A stretch of DNA of 64,000 nt, taken from contig NZ_VTUX01000004.1 of NCBI RefSeq assembly GCF_008370495.1, forward strand, positions 310,001-374,000. The letters run 5' to 3'. The notes under the pieces were generated by a model. It had not been told where the DNA came from. It did no database searches and saw only the letters and a program-made list of their open reading frames with translations. Both the position numbers and the translations under genes were made by a program. The stretch is from Pseudohalioglobus sediminis (GTDB lineage Bacteria; Pseudomonadota; Gammaproteobacteria; Pseudomonadales; Halieaceae). Positions 26,116-36,043 of this stretch are shown piece after piece; position 1 is the stretch's first letter, and every line of letters starts with the position of its first letter.

Positions 26116-28498
26116 TATCGGTAAAACCTCGAATCATGTCTTTCATGATGCTGCTGGCACGGCTGCCGAAGCCGCCCATGCCTTTGAGCATGATTTGAAC
26201 CTGGGTGGAATCTTCACGCTCGAGCAGGGGGTCGTTAAAGTCTGGGTTTTCCCCGGAAGCGTTGTCGAAGTAGCGCAGGTAAAGCACCCGCACCCTCCAG
26301 CAGCAGCTATCATATTCCACTCCAAACATATCTTCTACGCTGGTGTTGGCCTCGACCGAGTAATTCATCGCTGCAAATACCCGCCAGTTGCGACCGGCAG
26401 GCATAAAAAATGACACGTGTGCCTGCTCGGTGGGGGCCTGCTCCGTGTTGACCGTGGTCAGCGGGCGACGGTAGGTGTAGCCGAGGTTGAAGATACTGCC
26501 ATCGTCACGGGTGTAGCTGGTGAAAAAATTACCCGAGTTCATCTTGTCGCTGTAGGGGTCCCAGATCAGGCTGGCGCGGGCGCTCAGGCGCTCATTGGGA
26601 TAGTAGGCCACCTCGGCAGCGAGTTCTGAGCCGCCCGTTTCCAGGGGCGGGTCATTCGGCTTCAGCCGGACTTCGCGGTCCCGGAAGTAGAGAATCTGGC
26701 CGATGCTGGCATTAAACTCCTCGCGGCCGTCTTCTTCATCGATGAAACGGGTGGTCAGGCCGACCGACAGCTGGTTGGCGTCGTCGATACGGTCACGGCC
26801 CGAAAAACGGGTATCACGGAACAGCTGGTTGTAGGTGAAGGTCAGTTCGGCACTGTCGAAATCCGGCTGGTCGCTCTGGTCGTCATAGCCGCTGTAGAGA
26901 TAGTAGAGCCGCGGCTCCAGGGTCTGCAGCATGGAGTTGCCGAACAGCCTGGTGGGGCGATCAAAATACAGTCCGCCATCCACATTCAGCATTGCAGCTC
27001 CAGCATCAGGGCTGTTGTCCTCGAAGTTCCTGTGCTCGTTGAGGTCGTATTTCAGGAATCGGTACTGTGCGGTCGGGCGCAGGAAGCCGTAAGTCCAGAG
27101 CATCGGGTAGGCGAGTCCGGCCTCGGTGTAGAGGCGGTTGCCGGTGACTCTCTCGTCGTCTGAATCGAAGGTGGAATACTGGGCCAGGAAAATTGGGTCT
27201 ATCTCGAATGGGGTGCCGTCCGGCCGGTAGCTGCCGGTAATCTGCGGCAGTTTCTTGTAGTCGTTGTTGATGTCGTCCGCGAGGCTCTGGAACTGCTGCA
27301 CTTCCACGTTTGCCAGCCAGCGATCACCAAGATAGTCCAGCGCCCCGTATTGCAGCAGCGCGGTCTCGCGTTTCGAATCCAGGCTCGAGGTTTCCAGATC
27401 CTTGAGATAATTCACATCACTGGCTTTGCTGTAGTCCACCTGCGAACGCCAGCGCTTGTTGAACAGCCCGTTATGCTTCACCACCGCCAGCCAGCGATCA
27501 TAGTTGCGATCGCTCGGGTACTCGTCCTCATAGCGCTTGTCGTTGTCCATGAAGGCGCCGCCCACCAGCCAGTCGCCAACCAGCGGATTCATGTAGCGCG
27601 CCTTGGCTTCGTGGTTGATGCCGCGTTCCTCGATATAGCGGGGCGAATACAGCAAGTCGTAGTTTGGGGCAATATTGAAGTAGACCGGCACCGACACGTC
27701 GATACCACCCCGGGTATCGGAACCGATATCCGGCCACAGGAAGCCCGTGCGACGGCGGTCATCGATGGGGAATTGCAGCCAGGGCGAATAAAACACCGGC
27801 ACACCGGCGACATCAATGCGCGCGCCGCGGGCAACCCCGAGGCCCTCCTCGACATCCAGTTCCAGCGTGTCTGCACGGATACGCCAGTCATCCCTGTCTT
27901 CGTCCGGCGCGCAGAAGCTCAGCTGCCCACCATGAATATGCAGTATACCGGCATCGTCGCGTTCAAGCAGGTCGGCATTGCCGTGCAGGTGTTGCTGGTG
28001 CAGTACAAACTGGCTGTTTTCTATGCTCGCTTCGCCGGTCCTGGCGTAAACCCGGGCGCGCTCACCCCGCAGCAGTACCCCGGGCTCGCGCAAGGAAATA
28101 TTTCCTTCCAGGATTGCCGAGCGCTCCAGCCGGTCGATACTGGCGCTGTCGGCCCGGATGCGGCGATAGCCCTGGTTGGCTTCCACCCCGCCCAGGAAGA
28201 TGACGGTATTGTCCCGGAGTTCAGTCTCCGCGGTGCGCGCGTTGATGTCGGATGCTTCCGGCGGTGTGGACTGGTCTTCATCCCGCAGCGGGTCAAGATA
28301 GCGCCCGTCGCACCGCAGGCACTGGTCGTCGCGCATATCCCTGGGTACGTCGCGCTCTTTGGACCAGTCCAGGGGGTGTGCCTCAGTCGCGGCGCTGGTA
28401 TCCTGTGCCGTCGCCGGGGTGGCGAAGACGAGCAGTACGGCCAAGCCGAGAACGGTAGTTCCAGTGCGCGGTCGATGGAGAGCAGAACTGAACGTCAT
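26105..28498 (-). CDS. lptD: LPS-assembly outer-membrane protein LptD
   Basis: A 797-residue beta-barrel that inserts lipopolysaccharide into the outer leaflet with LptE. A signal peptide (about 1-31, ending TATA) is followed by an OstA/LptA-like jellyroll (about 85-230) and a large barrel. Cysteines are few: a pair near the N-terminus (CLRC, about 60-63), one in LSFCAPD and a CC pair late in the barrel (DSCCWRV), consistent with the disulfides that link the domains. It is first of lptD-surA-pdxA and is divergent from amgK with only 55 bp between. Confidence 0.96.
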   Translation of the reverse strand: MTFSSALHRPRTGTTVLGLAVLLVFATPATAQDTSAATEAHPLDWSKERDVPRDMRDDQCLRCDGRYLDPLRDEDQSTPPEASDINARTAETELRDNTVIFLGGVEANQGYRRIRADSASIDRLERSAILEGNISLREPGVLLRGERARVYARTGEASIENSQFVLHQQHLHGNADLLERDDAGILHIHGGQLSFCAPDEDRDDWRIRADTLELDVEEGLGVARGARIDVAGVPVFYSPWLQFPIDDRRRTGFLWPDIGSDTRGGIDVSVPVYFNIAPNYDLLYSPRYIEERGINHEAKARYMNPLVGDWLVGGAFMDNDKRYEDEYPSDRNYDRWLAVVKHNGLFNKRWRSQVDYSKASDVNYLKDLETSSLDSKRETALLQYGALDYLGDRWLANVEVQQFQSLADDINNDYKKLPQITGSYRPDGTPFEIDPIFLAQYSTFDSDDERVTGNRLYTEAGLAYPMLWTYGFLRPTAQYRFLKYDLNEHRNFEDNSPDAGAAMLNVDGGLYFDRPTRLFGNSMLQTLEPRLYYLYSGYDDQSDQPDFDSAELTFTYNQLFRDTRFSGRDRIDDANQLSVGLTTRFIDEEDGREEFNASIGQILYFRDREVRLKPNDPPLETGGSELAAEVAYYPNERLSARASLIWDPYSDKMNSGNFFTSYTRDDGSIFNLGYTYRRPLTTVNTEQAPTEQAHVSFFMPAGRNWRVFAAMNYSVEANTSVEDMFGVEYDSCCWRVRVLYLRYFDNASGENPDFNDPLLEREDSTQVQIMLKGMGGFGSRASSIMKDMIRGFTDSEY

Positions 28499-28553
28499 TC
28501 TTATAAGGGTGTGGTGGCGGGTAAAGGCCGAATTCTAATGCATCAAATGGTCA

Positions 28554-29624
28554 TTGTCCGAGAAATTTTCCCGCGCGGTCTCCGCGGCGGTGCTGCCGTT
28601 GACTGACAGCGCCCCGCATCCCGACCTGCTGCCCTGGGCGCTGTCCGTGCTCGGTGACAGTCAGGTACCCGCATTGACGGCGGTGGCGGGCGATGCCAGC
28701 GCGCGTCGGTACTTCCGGCTGTCTTTCACCGGAGAGAGCTTCATTGCCGTGGAGTCGCCCCCGGCGAGCGAAAAAAACGCCCAGTTCCTGGCCATGCGCG
28801 ATGTGCTGGAGTCAGCGGGCCTGTGTGTGCCGGGCCTGGTGGCAGCTGACCTGGAGCGCGGCTTCCTGCTGCTGGGTGACCTCGGCGACAGGCTGCTGCT
28901 CGCTGAGCTGGCCGCTGATACTGTAGATGAACGTTACCGTGAGGCCTTTGACGTACTGCAGCGATTGGGCGCGGCCGACCCCGCCGATCCCGATTGGCCG
29001 CAGTACGATGAGGCACTGCTGCGTGAGGAGCTGAGTCGCTTTCCGCAGTGGTTTGCCGGGCGCCTGCTCGGTACCGAGGTGCCGCCGGAAGCTGGCTGGG
29101 ACGCCCTGGTGCGCTGCCTGGTAGACAGCGCACTGGAGCAACCCAGGGTGCTGGTGCACAGGGATTTCCACAGTCGCAACCTGATGCCGCAGGCCAATGG
29201 GGCGCTTGGCGTCATTGATTTCCAGGACGCGGTGATCGGCCCCGTCACCTACGACCTGGTTTCCCTGCTGCGTGATTGTTATGTCCGCTGGCCGCCCCAA
29301 CAGGTGCAGTCCTGGGCTCTCGCTTACCTGGAGCGACTGCTTAAGGCCCAGCCTGACACCGAAATCACGGCAGCGCGATTCTTGCGCTGGTTCGACCTGA
29401 TGGGCCTGCAACGTCACCTCAAGGTGCTGGGGACGTTTGCGCGGCTCTACCTGCGCGATGGCAAGCCGGCCTATCTCGATGATTTGCCGCTGGTACTGCG
29501 TTATGTCAGTGAAGTGCTCGATGCCTACCGCGATTCGATCCCCGAGGTGAAGCCATTTGCCCACTGGTTCGAGTCAGCCCTGGTGCCCGCCGCTGCGGCG
29601 CAGGATTGGAGCCAAGGCCGTTGA
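28554..29624 (+). CDS. amgK: N-acetylmuramate/N-acetylglucosamine kinase AmgK (aminoglycoside phosphotransferase fold)
   Basis: A 356-residue sugar kinase that phosphorylates MurNAc at the anomeric carbon in peptidoglycan recycling. The start is uncertain: I kept the TTG at 28554, the first possible after an in-frame stop; GTG 28590 is an alternative. Kinase motifs are clear: GDASARRYFRL (nucleotide loop), VHRDFHSRNLM (catalytic loop) and GVIDFQDAVIGP (metal Asp). The next gene, murU, overlaps its stop by four bases, and the pair is characteristic of bacteria that bypass GlcN-6-P and make fosfomycin-resistant UDP-MurNAc. Confidence 0.9.
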   Translation: MSEKFSRAVSAAVLPLTDSAPHPDLLPWALSVLGDSQVPALTAVAGDASARRYFRLSFTGESFIAVESPPASEKNAQFLAMRDVLESAGLCVPGLVAADLERGFLLLGDLGDRLLLAELAADTVDERYREAFDVLQRLGAADPADPDWPQYDEALLREELSRFPQWFAGRLLGTEVPPEAGWDALVRCLVDSALEQPRVLVHRDFHSRNLMPQANGALGVIDFQDAVIGPVTYDLVSLLRDCYVRWPPQQVQSWALAYLERLLKAQPDTEITAARFLRWFDLMGLQRHLKVLGTFARLYLRDGKPAYLDDLPLVLRYVSEVLDAYRDSIPEVKPFAHWFESALVPAAAAQDWSQGR

Positions 29625-30310
29625 AAGCGATGATTCTTGCCGCCGGGGTGGGAGAGCGGATGCGCCCGCTCACCGACCACAGCCCGAAGCCCCTGCTGCG
29701 GGTGGCAGGGGTGCCGCTGATTGAGCATCACCTCCGGCACCTGGCCCGGGCGGGGTTTCATCAACTGGTGGTGAATGTGTCCTACCTCGGCGAGCAACTG
29801 GAAGCGTATTGCGGAGATGGTTCGCGATGGGGCCTGCATATCGACTACTCTCGCGAGCAGCAGCCGCTGGAAACGGCCGGAGGTATACAACAGGCGTTGC
29901 CGCTGCTTGGCGATGCACCGTTCGTGGTGTTGAATGGTGATGTCTGGATCGACTATCCGCTGAAACGACTGCGCCACGCAGAACTGCAGCACTGGGAAGC
30001 GGCGCGACTGGTGATGGTGGACAACCCGCCACAGCATCCACTGGGAGACTTCGCTCTCGACGACACAGGCCGCCTGCGCTACCGCCAGGAGGGCTGCGTC
30101 GGCTATACCTATGCCGGCCTGGGCCTGTTCACGCCGCGCTTTTTCGCTGAGATCGGCGCCGGCAAGCTGGCCCTGCGCCCGCTGCTGGATGCCGCGATTG
30201 GCGCTGGTAACCTGGGTGCGGAGTACTACAGCGGCGACTGGGAAGATGTCGGTACGCCAGAGCGCCTGGCGGCACTGGATGCCCGCGTCAGTGCGCAAAC
30301 TGGTGCCTGA
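29621..30310 (+). CDS. murU: N-acetylmuramate alpha-1-phosphate uridylyltransferase MurU
   Basis: A 229-residue nucleotidyltransferase that makes UDP-MurNAc from the AmgK product. I chose the TTG at 29621, which gives MKAMILAAGVGERMRPLT, overlaps the amgK stop (TTGA) and has GGAG nine bases upstream. The signature LAAGVGERMRPLTDHSPKPL, GGI (in ETAGGIQQAL) and the metal Asp in VLNGDVWID are intact. Together with AmgK it recycles cell-wall sugar directly to a precursor. Confidence 0.92.
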   Translation: MKAMILAAGVGERMRPLTDHSPKPLLRVAGVPLIEHHLRHLARAGFHQLVVNVSYLGEQLEAYCGDGSRWGLHIDYSREQQPLETAGGIQQALPLLGDAPFVVLNGDVWIDYPLKRLRHAELQHWEAARLVMVDNPPQHPLGDFALDDTGRLRYRQEGCVGYTYAGLGLFTPRFFAEIGAGKLALRPLLDAAIGAGNLGAEYYSGDWEDVGTPERLAALDARVSAQTGA

Positions 30311-30383
30311 AGTTTTAGCGTGTCTCGTGCCCACGCGATTGAACAGTTAGAATAGCGCCCTCGTCATTTCCCGGAGTCCTGTC

Positions 30384-31052
30384 ATGGCCGACTACCAGAT
30401 CGCCCCTTCCATACTTTCTGCCGACTTTGCCCGCCTTGGCGAGGAAGTGGATAACGTGCTCGCTGCCGGCGCCGATATCGTGCACTTCGACGTGATGGAC
30501 AATCACTATGTGCCCAACCTCACTATTGGGCCCATGGTTTGCAAGGCCCTGCGCAACCACGGGGTCATCGCCCCGATCGATGTGCACCTGATGGTCAGCC
30601 CCGTTGATCGGCTGATCGGGGATTTCGCCGAGGCGGGCGCCACGTACATAACCTTCCACCCGGACGCGTCCACGCATGTAGACCGCTCCCTGCAAATGAT
30701 TCGTGACGCGGGTTGCAAGTCAGGCCTGGTGTTCAATCCCGCGATGGGCCTGGATGCGCTGAAGTATGTCATGGACAAGGTCGACATGGTGCTGTTGATG
30801 TCGGTGAACCCGGGTTTCGGTGGCCAGTCCTTCATACCCGCCACGCTGGACAAGCTGCGTGAGGCGCGGGCCCTGATCGATGCCTCGGGCCACGACATTC
30901 GCCTGGAAATAGACGGCGGCGTCACGCCGGATAATATCGCCGAGATCGCCGCGGCCGGCGCCGACACCTTCGTGGCCGGATCGGCGATCTTCAATCAGCC
31001 GGATTATGCCGAGGTCATTGGCCGCATGCGCGCACAGCTGGCATCGATTTAG
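30384..31052 (+). CDS. rpe: Ribulose-phosphate 3-epimerase
   Basis: A 222-residue TIM-barrel enzyme interconverting ribulose-5-P and xylulose-5-P. Motifs are [43 protein letters not shown] and EIDGGV, with the catalytic Asp residues in DVMD and DGGV. It is followed directly by the trp leader and trpE; the phosphoglycolate phosphatase gene usually placed between rpe and trpE in relatives is absent. Confidence 0.97.
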   Translation: MADYQIAPSILSADFARLGEEVDNVLAAGADIVHFDVMDNHYVPNLTIGPMVCKALRNHGVIAPIDVHLMVSPVDRLIGDFAEAGATYITFHPDASTHVDRSLQMIRDAGCKSGLVFNPAMGLDALKYVMDKVDMVLLMSVNPGFGGQSFIPATLDKLREARALIDASGHDIRLEIDGGVTPDNIAEIAAAGADTFVAGSAIFNQPDYAEVIGRMRAQLASI

Positions 31053-31149
31053 CCGGCGATATTTCCAGCTGGCATCGCTCCCCGGCGGCCAGGGCAGCCA
31101 GGCGCCGCCCGGCACCAATACCAACAATGGCCTCGTTGCCAGGCCGTAT

Positions 31150-31177
31150 TTGCCAATACCGGGCGGCAATGTAAAAT
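31150..31177 (+). promoter_or_regulatory. Sigma-70 promoter of the trp operon
   Basis: TTGCCA (31150-31155), 16-bp spacer, TAAAAT (31172-31177). The predicted start near 31184 gives a leader of about 140 bases that includes the leader peptide. Confidence 0.6.
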
Positions 31178-31204
31178 AGGCGCACTTTCTATCCGGAGAC
31201 CGCT

Positions 31205-31273
31205 GTGCAAACAGCCCTGCGTAACAGCATCGACCAACTCTCGATGCGGGAGATCACCTGCTGGCGATGGTAG
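31205..31273 (+). CDS. trpL: trp operon leader peptide (attenuator peptide)
   Basis: A 22-codon frame starting GTG and ending Cys-Trp-Arg-Trp-stop. CCGGAG lies 7-11 bases upstream as ribosome site. Two Trp codons in the last three positions just before a hairpin are the hallmark of ribosome-mediated attenuation. It sits 52 bp upstream of trpE and downstream of a sigma-70 promoter. Too short for routine gene finders. Whether it is translated and what structure it controls are inference. Confidence 0.7.
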   Translation: MQTALRNSIDQLSMREITCWRW

Positions 31274-31291
31274 CCAGGACACTGCTACGCC
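31263..31291 (+). promoter_or_regulatory. Hairpin over the trpL Trp codons
   Basis: GGCG..GTAGC (31263-31274, with an ATG bulge) pairs with GCTACGCC (31284-31291), covering the Trp codons and stop of the leader peptide. A ribosome stalled there would melt it. No T-run follows, so it is not itself an intrinsic terminator. Confidence 0.45.
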
Positions 31292-31325
31292 CTGATTACG
31301 CACCCCAATTCTCCGAGGAACACCC

Positions 31326-32810
31326 ATGAATCCGCAGGACTTTGCCGCGCTGGCGGCACAAGACTACAACCGTATACCCGTCAGCCTGGAAGTGCTGGCG
31401 GATCTGGAAACCCCGATCAGTGCCTACCGCAAGCTCGCGGAGGGCCCCTATTCTTTCTTTTTCGAATCGGTGCAGGGCGGTGAGAAATGGGGCCGTTACT
31501 CAATAATTGGCCTGCCTTGCCGCACCGTGCTGAAAGTGCACGGGTACCGGGCCGAGGTCTACCAGGACGGCAAGCTGGTGGAAAGCGAAGAGGTCGCGGA
31601 TCCGCTGGCCTTTGTCGAGGCCTTCCAGCAGCGTTACCGGGCCGCACCACGGGATGACCTCCCCGTATTCCACGGCGGCCTGGTCGGCTATTTCGGCTAT
31701 GACACCGTGCGCTACGTCGAACCGCGCCTGGCCGCCAGTGAGCCGGAAGATGAGCTGGGCAATCCCGATATCCTGCTCATGCTGGCGGAGGAAGTGCTGG
31801 TATTCGATAACCTGGCCGGCACCATTCGCCTGGTTGTCAGCGTGGATCCAGCCAAGGAAGACGCACTGGGGCGCGCCATGCAGCGGCTGCAGGAACTCGT
31901 GGCCACTTTGCCGCGACCGATGCCACCGTTGCCGCAGGTAGTGCTTGAGGGCGCTGACAGCGCCGAACTGGAGCGCGAGGCGGACTCGCATTTCACGGAA
32001 GCGTCCTACCATGATGCCGTCAACAAGGTGAAGGAGTACGTGCTCGCTGGTGATGTGATGCAGGTCGTGCCTTCACAGCGTATGAGTGCCCCCTTCAGCG
32101 CACCACCGCTAAATCTCTACCGTGCCCTGCGCAACCTCAACCCTTCCCCGTATATGTTTTACCTCGATCTGGATGACTTCCATATCGTGGGTTCGTCACC
32201 GGAAATCCTCGCCCGACTGGAAAAGGGCGAAGTGACCGTCCGCCCGATTGCCGGCACCCGCCGGCGCGGCTATTCGGATGAGGAAGATCGCGCACTGGAA
32301 GAAGAGTTGCTCGCCGATCCCAAGGAAATTGCCGAACACCTGATGCTGATCGACCTCGGCCGCAACGATGTCGGACGCATTGCGGAGATCGGTTCGGTGA
32401 AACTGACCGACAAGATGGTTGTAGAGCGTTACTCGCACGTGATGCACATCGTGTCCAACGTGACCGGAAAGCTGAAGGCGGGCTGCAGTGCCATTGATGT
32501 CCTGCGTGCGACGCTGCCCGCCGGGACATTGAGCGGAGCACCGAAAATTCGCGCGATGGAAATTATCGACGAACTGGAGCCGGTCAAACGCGGTGTTTAT
32601 GGCGGCGCAGTCGGCTACCTGTCGTGGGCGGGTGACATGGATACCGCCATTGCAATACGCACCGCGGTGATCAAGGACGGCAGGTTATACGTGCAGGCCG
32701 GCGGTGGCGTGGTTGCTGACTCGGTGCCGCATCTGGAGTGGAAGGAAACGCACAATAAAGCCCGGGCGATGTTCCGGGCAGCCTCCATGACCCTGGCCGG
32801 AGATGCGTAA
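31326..32810 (+). CDS. trpE: Anthranilate synthase component I
   Basis: A 494-residue chorismate-using enzyme, first step of tryptophan synthesis. The N-terminal regulatory region has [19 protein letters not shown], matching the Trp feedback site region (LLES in others). The catalytic C-terminal domain shows [40 protein letters not shown] and [21 protein letters not shown] precedes the ATG. It overlaps trpG by one base, matching synthesis of a 1:1 complex. Confidence 0.97.
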   Translation: MNPQDFAALAAQDYNRIPVSLEVLADLETPISAYRKLAEGPYSFFFESVQGGEKWGRYSIIGLPCRTVLKVHGYRAEVYQDGKLVESEEVADPLAFVEAFQQRYRAAPRDDLPVFHGGLVGYFGYDTVRYVEPRLAASEPEDELGNPDILLMLAEEVLVFDNLAGTIRLVVSVDPAKEDALGRAMQRLQELVATLPRPMPPLPQVVLEGADSAELEREADSHFTEASYHDAVNKVKEYVLAGDVMQVVPSQRMSAPFSAPPLNLYRALRNLNPSPYMFYLDLDDFHIVGSSPEILARLEKGEVTVRPIAGTRRRGYSDEEDRALEEELLADPKEIAEHLMLIDLGRNDVGRIAEIGSVKLTDKMVVERYSHVMHIVSNVTGKLKAGCSAIDVLRATLPAGTLSGAPKIRAMEIIDELEPVKRGVYGGAVGYLSWAGDMDTAIAIRTAVIKDGRLYVQAGGGVVADSVPHLEWKETHNKARAMFRAASMTLAGDA

Positions 32811-33388
32811 TGTTGCTGATGATCGATAACTACGATTCCTTTACCTACAACGTGGTGCAGTACTTTGGCGAGTTGGGTGCCGATGTAAAGGTGGTGCGCA
32901 ATGACGAGATCGCCGTGGCGGATATCGACTCACTGGCGCCCGAGCGCATTGTGATATCCCCGGGGCCCTGCACACCCAACGAGGCGGGCATCTCCATGGC
33001 GGTGATCGAGGCCTACGCCGGCAAGCTGCCGATTCTGGGTATTTGCCTCGGTCACCAGAGCATTGGCCAGGTCTTTGGCGGCAAGGTAGTGCGTGCGCGC
33101 AAGGTCATGCACGGCAAGACGTCACTGGTACATCACCGGGGAGAAGGTGTATTTCGCGGCCTCAGCCAACCCTTCGAGGCAACCCGCTACCACAGCCTGG
33201 TGGTAGAGCGCGAAACGCTGCCCGATTGCCTTGAAATTACCGCGTGGACCCAGAACGAAGCCGGGGAGATGGACGAGATCATGGGCCTGCGGCATCGCGA
33301 ACTGGCTGTAGAGGGCGTGCAGTTTCATCCCGAATCGATACTTACCGCGCATGGGCACGACCTGTTGCGCAATTTCCTGGAGCAATAG
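32810..33388 (+). CDS. trpG: Anthranilate synthase component II (glutamine amidotransferase)
   Basis: A 192-residue class I amidotransferase that feeds ammonia to TrpE. The catalytic triad is visible: C79 in GICLGHQ, and H173 and E175 in VQFHPES. The oxyanion strand is [12 protein letters not shown]. It may also serve p-aminobenzoate synthesis, as TrpG does in some bacteria. Start overlaps the trpE stop (TAATG). Confidence 0.97.
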   Translation: MLLMIDNYDSFTYNVVQYFGELGADVKVVRNDEIAVADIDSLAPERIVISPGPCTPNEAGISMAVIEAYAGKLPILGICLGHQSIGQVFGGKVVRARKVMHGKTSLVHHRGEGVFRGLSQPFEATRYHSLVVERETLPDCLEITAWTQNEAGEMDEIMGLRHRELAVEGVQFHPESILTAHGHDLLRNFLEQ

Positions 33389-33389
33389 C

Positions 33390-34433
33390 ATGGACATTCA
33401 GCAGGCTATCGCCGCACTGGTTGACGCACGGGACCTCACTCGACAGGACATGGCTGCAGTGATGCACCAGGTAATGTCCGGTGCCACCACGGATGCGCAG
33501 ATAGGCGCGCTGCTGGTTGCGCTGCGCATTAAAGGTGAGACCATCGAAGAGATAGCCGGCGCCGCCCAGGTCATGCGTGAACTTGCCACGCCGGTGGTGG
33601 TGGATTGTCCGCACCTTGTAGACCTGGTGGGCACCGGGGGAGATGGCGCCAACCTGTTCAACGTGTCCACCGCCTCTACCTTCGTGGTGGCAGCGGCCGG
33701 TGCGCACGTGGCCAAGCACGGCAATCGCGGCGTCTCTTCCAGCAGCGGCAGTTCCGACGTGCTGGAGACTCTGGGCATGCCGCTGGACCTGAAGCCGGAG
33801 CAAGTGGCGCGCGCCATTGAAGAGATCGGCGTTGGCTTTATGTTTGCACCGGCGCATCACAGCGCTATGCGTTACGCTGTTGGACCCCGCCGTGAGCTGG
33901 GCATGCGCACCGTGTTCAACGTCCTCGGCCCGCTCACCAATCCGGCCGCTGTGAAACGACAGGTCATCGGCGTTTTCAGCCCTGAATTGTGTACACCCAT
34001 GGCCGAGGTGAGCAAGGCGCTGGGCGCCGAACACGTGATGATCGTGCACTCGGACGATGGCCTTGACGAGATATCCATTGCCGCGGGCACCCGGGTCGCC
34101 GAGTTGCGCGACGGCAGTGTAGAGACCTACCACATTACCCCCGAGGAGTTCGGCGTTGAACGCCAGAGCCTGGACGGCTTGTCGGTGACAGACGCCGCGG
34201 CATCGGCAAAGCTGATTCGCGGTGCACTGGGCGGGGCCGCGGATGAGGCCTCGCGCAAGGCCGCCGCCATTATTGCGCTGAATGCCGGCGCCACTATCTA
34301 TGTAGCCGGTGTGGCCAGTACCCTGGCGGACGGTGTGGCGATGGCAGAAGACCTGCTGGCGAGTGGCCAGGCGGCGGAAAAACTGCAGTCGTTTATCGAC
34401 TTCACCCAGCTTATGCGCGGCAAGGGAGGCTGA
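33390..34433 (+). CDS. trpD: Anthranilate phosphoribosyltransferase
   Basis: A 347-residue enzyme joining anthranilate and PRPP. I chose the ATG at 33390 ([10 protein letters not shown]), which has GGAG seven bases upstream and starts one base after the trpG stop; the longer frame reads back into trpG. Motifs: [17 protein letters not shown] (PRPP loop), [18 protein letters not shown] and [10 protein letters not shown]. Free-standing, not fused to trpG as in enterics. Confidence 0.97.
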   Translation: MDIQQAIAALVDARDLTRQDMAAVMHQVMSGATTDAQIGALLVALRIKGETIEEIAGAAQVMRELATPVVVDCPHLVDLVGTGGDGANLFNVSTASTFVVAAAGAHVAKHGNRGVSSSSGSSDVLETLGMPLDLKPEQVARAIEEIGVGFMFAPAHHSAMRYAVGPRRELGMRTVFNVLGPLTNPAAVKRQVIGVFSPELCTPMAEVSKALGAEHVMIVHSDDGLDEISIAAGTRVAELRDGSVETYHITPEEFGVERQSLDGLSVTDAAASAKLIRGALGGAADEASRKAAAIIALNAGATIYVAGVASTLADGVAMAEDLLASGQAAEKLQSFIDFTQLMRGKGG

Positions 34434-34437
34434 GCTT

Positions 34438-35247
34438 ATGGCTGTGAATGCGCCTACCATCCTGCGCAAGATTCTGGCGCGCAAGGCCGAGGAAGTGGCG
34501 GAGCGTCGCGCCAGGGTGTCGCTGGGGGAGCTGGAGTCACGTATCTCCGGGCAGGCGGCAGCCCGTGGTTTTGCCGCGGCGATGGCCGCCAGCGTGGCGG
34601 CCGGTAATCCTGCCGTGATTGCCGAGGTGAAAAAAGCCTCGCCCAGCAAGGGCGTTATTCGAGCGGATTTTCACCCGGCCCGGATCGCGGCCAGTTACCA
34701 GGCCGGCGGGGCCAGCTGCCTGTCAGTGTTGACCGATATCGACTTTTTCCAGGGTGCCGATGCCTACCTGCAGGCAGCGCGCGAAGCCTGCGAGCTGCCG
34801 GTTATTCGTAAGGATTTTACTGTAGACCCCTATCAGGTGGTGGAGGCACGGGCGATCAGTGCGGATGCCATACTGTTGATTGTCGCGGCCTTGGCAGATG
34901 AGCAGATGCGAGAGCTGGCTGCCACAGCTGCGGAGTGTGGGCTGGATGTGCTGGTGGAGGTTCACGACCGTGCGGAGCTGGATCGGGCACTGGAGCTGGA
35001 AACGCAACTGATCGGTATCAATAACCGCGACCTGCACACTTTCGATATGCGCCTGGAGACCACGCTGGACCTGCTGCCACACATACCGGCGGATCGTCTG
35101 GTGGTAACCGAGAGCGGCATTCATACGCCTGATGACGTGGCGCTTATGCGGGAACGGGGTGTGAACGCTTTCCTCGTTGGTGAGGCATTTATGCGTGCCG
35201 ACGAGCCCGGTGATCGCTTGCGCGAGCTATTCTTCGCCGCGGGCTAA
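34438..35247 (+). CDS. trpC: Indole-3-glycerol phosphate synthase
   Basis: A 269-residue single-domain IGPS (not fused to TrpF). I chose the ATG at 34438, preceded by GGGAGG, four bases after trpD. Motifs: [17 protein letters not shown] (catalytic Lys), [47 protein letters not shown] and ESGI. The trpEGDC order without trpF/B/A is the Pseudomonas-type split operon. Confidence 0.97.
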   Translation: MAVNAPTILRKILARKAEEVAERRARVSLGELESRISGQAAARGFAAAMAASVAAGNPAVIAEVKKASPSKGVIRADFHPARIAASYQAGGASCLSVLTDIDFFQGADAYLQAAREACELPVIRKDFTVDPYQVVEARAISADAILLIVAALADEQMRELAATAAECGLDVLVEVHDRAELDRALELETQLIGINNRDLHTFDMRLETTLDLLPHIPADRLVVTESGIHTPDDVALMRERGVNAFLVGEAFMRADEPGDRLRELFFAAG

Positions 35248-35250
35248 GAC

Positions 35251-35276
35251 GGGACGCCCGTATTCAGCGGGCGCCC
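35251..35276. terminator. Hairpin between convergent trpC and crp
   Basis: GGG-A-CGCCCG (35251-35260) and CGGGCGCCC (35268-35276) form a 9-bp stem with one bulged A and a 7-base loop, overlapping the crp stop codon. No T-run, so it is a likely but unproved bidirectional terminator. Confidence 0.5.
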
Positions 35277-35908
35277 AATACCACCATGGTCTTGCCGGAG
35301 ACAGACACCAGGCCATCCTGTTCCAGGGTCTTGAGTACACGGCCGGCCATTTCCCGTGAGCAACCCACGATCTTGCCGAGTTCCTGTCGCGTGATCTTGA
35401 TCTGCATGCCGTCGGGATGCGTCATCGCATCCGGCTCTTTGCACAGGTCCAGCAGGGTGTGGGCAATCCGCCCGGATACATCGACAAAGGCCAGGTCAGT
35501 GAGCTTGCGCGTGGTCTGGCGCAGGCGTTTACCCAGCTGGCGGGCAATGGCGTAGAGAATTTCCGGGTACTGGGCGCTGATCTGGTGGAAGCGGGCGTAG
35601 GATATTTCCGCCACTTCGCATTGCGTCTTGGCGACAACCATGGCGCTGCGCGGCTGGACATCATCTTCAAACAGCCCCATCTCACCGACAAAGTCGCCTG
35701 GATTGAGGTAGCTGACCACCATCATGTGATCGGGTTCGGATTCGTCCTCGACCATCACTGACACGGAACCGTCCAGGATAAGGTACAGCGTATCTCCGGC
35801 CTCGCCCTGTTTCATTACCGTGGCCTTGGCTTTGTACTCCTTGCGCTGGCAGTGGCGCAGAAAGCTTTCGATAGTGGGTATCGCATTGATAATTTGTGGC
35901 TTCAGCAC
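35264..35908 (-). CDS. crp: cAMP-receptor-type regulator (Vfr/Crp)
   Basis: A 214-residue global regulator. The cyclic-nucleotide domain has the phosphate-binding cassette GDFVGEMGLFEDDVQPRSAMV (E76, R87, S88) as in cAMP-binding Crp. The helix-turn-helix (TRQELGKIVGCSREMAGRVL, about 173-192) is close to E. coli Crp and Vfr. It is convergent with trpC and divergent from the OsmC-family gene, the same neighbour found next to crp in E. coli (yhfA). The upstream gap has a TAGAAT -10-like box but no clear Crp site. Confidence 0.95.
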   Translation of the reverse strand: MLKPQIINAIPTIESFLRHCQRKEYKAKATVMKQGEAGDTLYLILDGSVSVMVEDESEPDHMMVVSYLNPGDFVGEMGLFEDDVQPRSAMVVAKTQCEVAEISYARFHQISAQYPEILYAIARQLGKRLRQTTRKLTDLAFVDVSGRIAHTLLDLCKEPDAMTHPDGMQIKITRQELGKIVGCSREMAGRVLKTLEQDGLVSVSGKTMVVLGAR

Positions 35909-36043
35909 CCGTTTTTACCCTACCTTGCTTAATAATTGTTCGTTTATTTGTAGCTCGATTCTAGCCCAGACCCGGCCCAAGTAAAACGGTACTTGTTGTG
36001 CTAAGCTGCTGCGCCTTCAATTTCACGATGGAAACAGGAAAGC

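Noticed and set aside
27350-28606. 418-codon plus-strand frame over lptD
   Set aside because: Antisense to lptD; the lptD protein has a signal peptide and all expected features.
31263-31325. Classical rho-independent attenuator terminator before trpE
   Set aside because: No GC stem followed by a T-run was found in the short gap, so only the leader peptide and a hairpin are reported.
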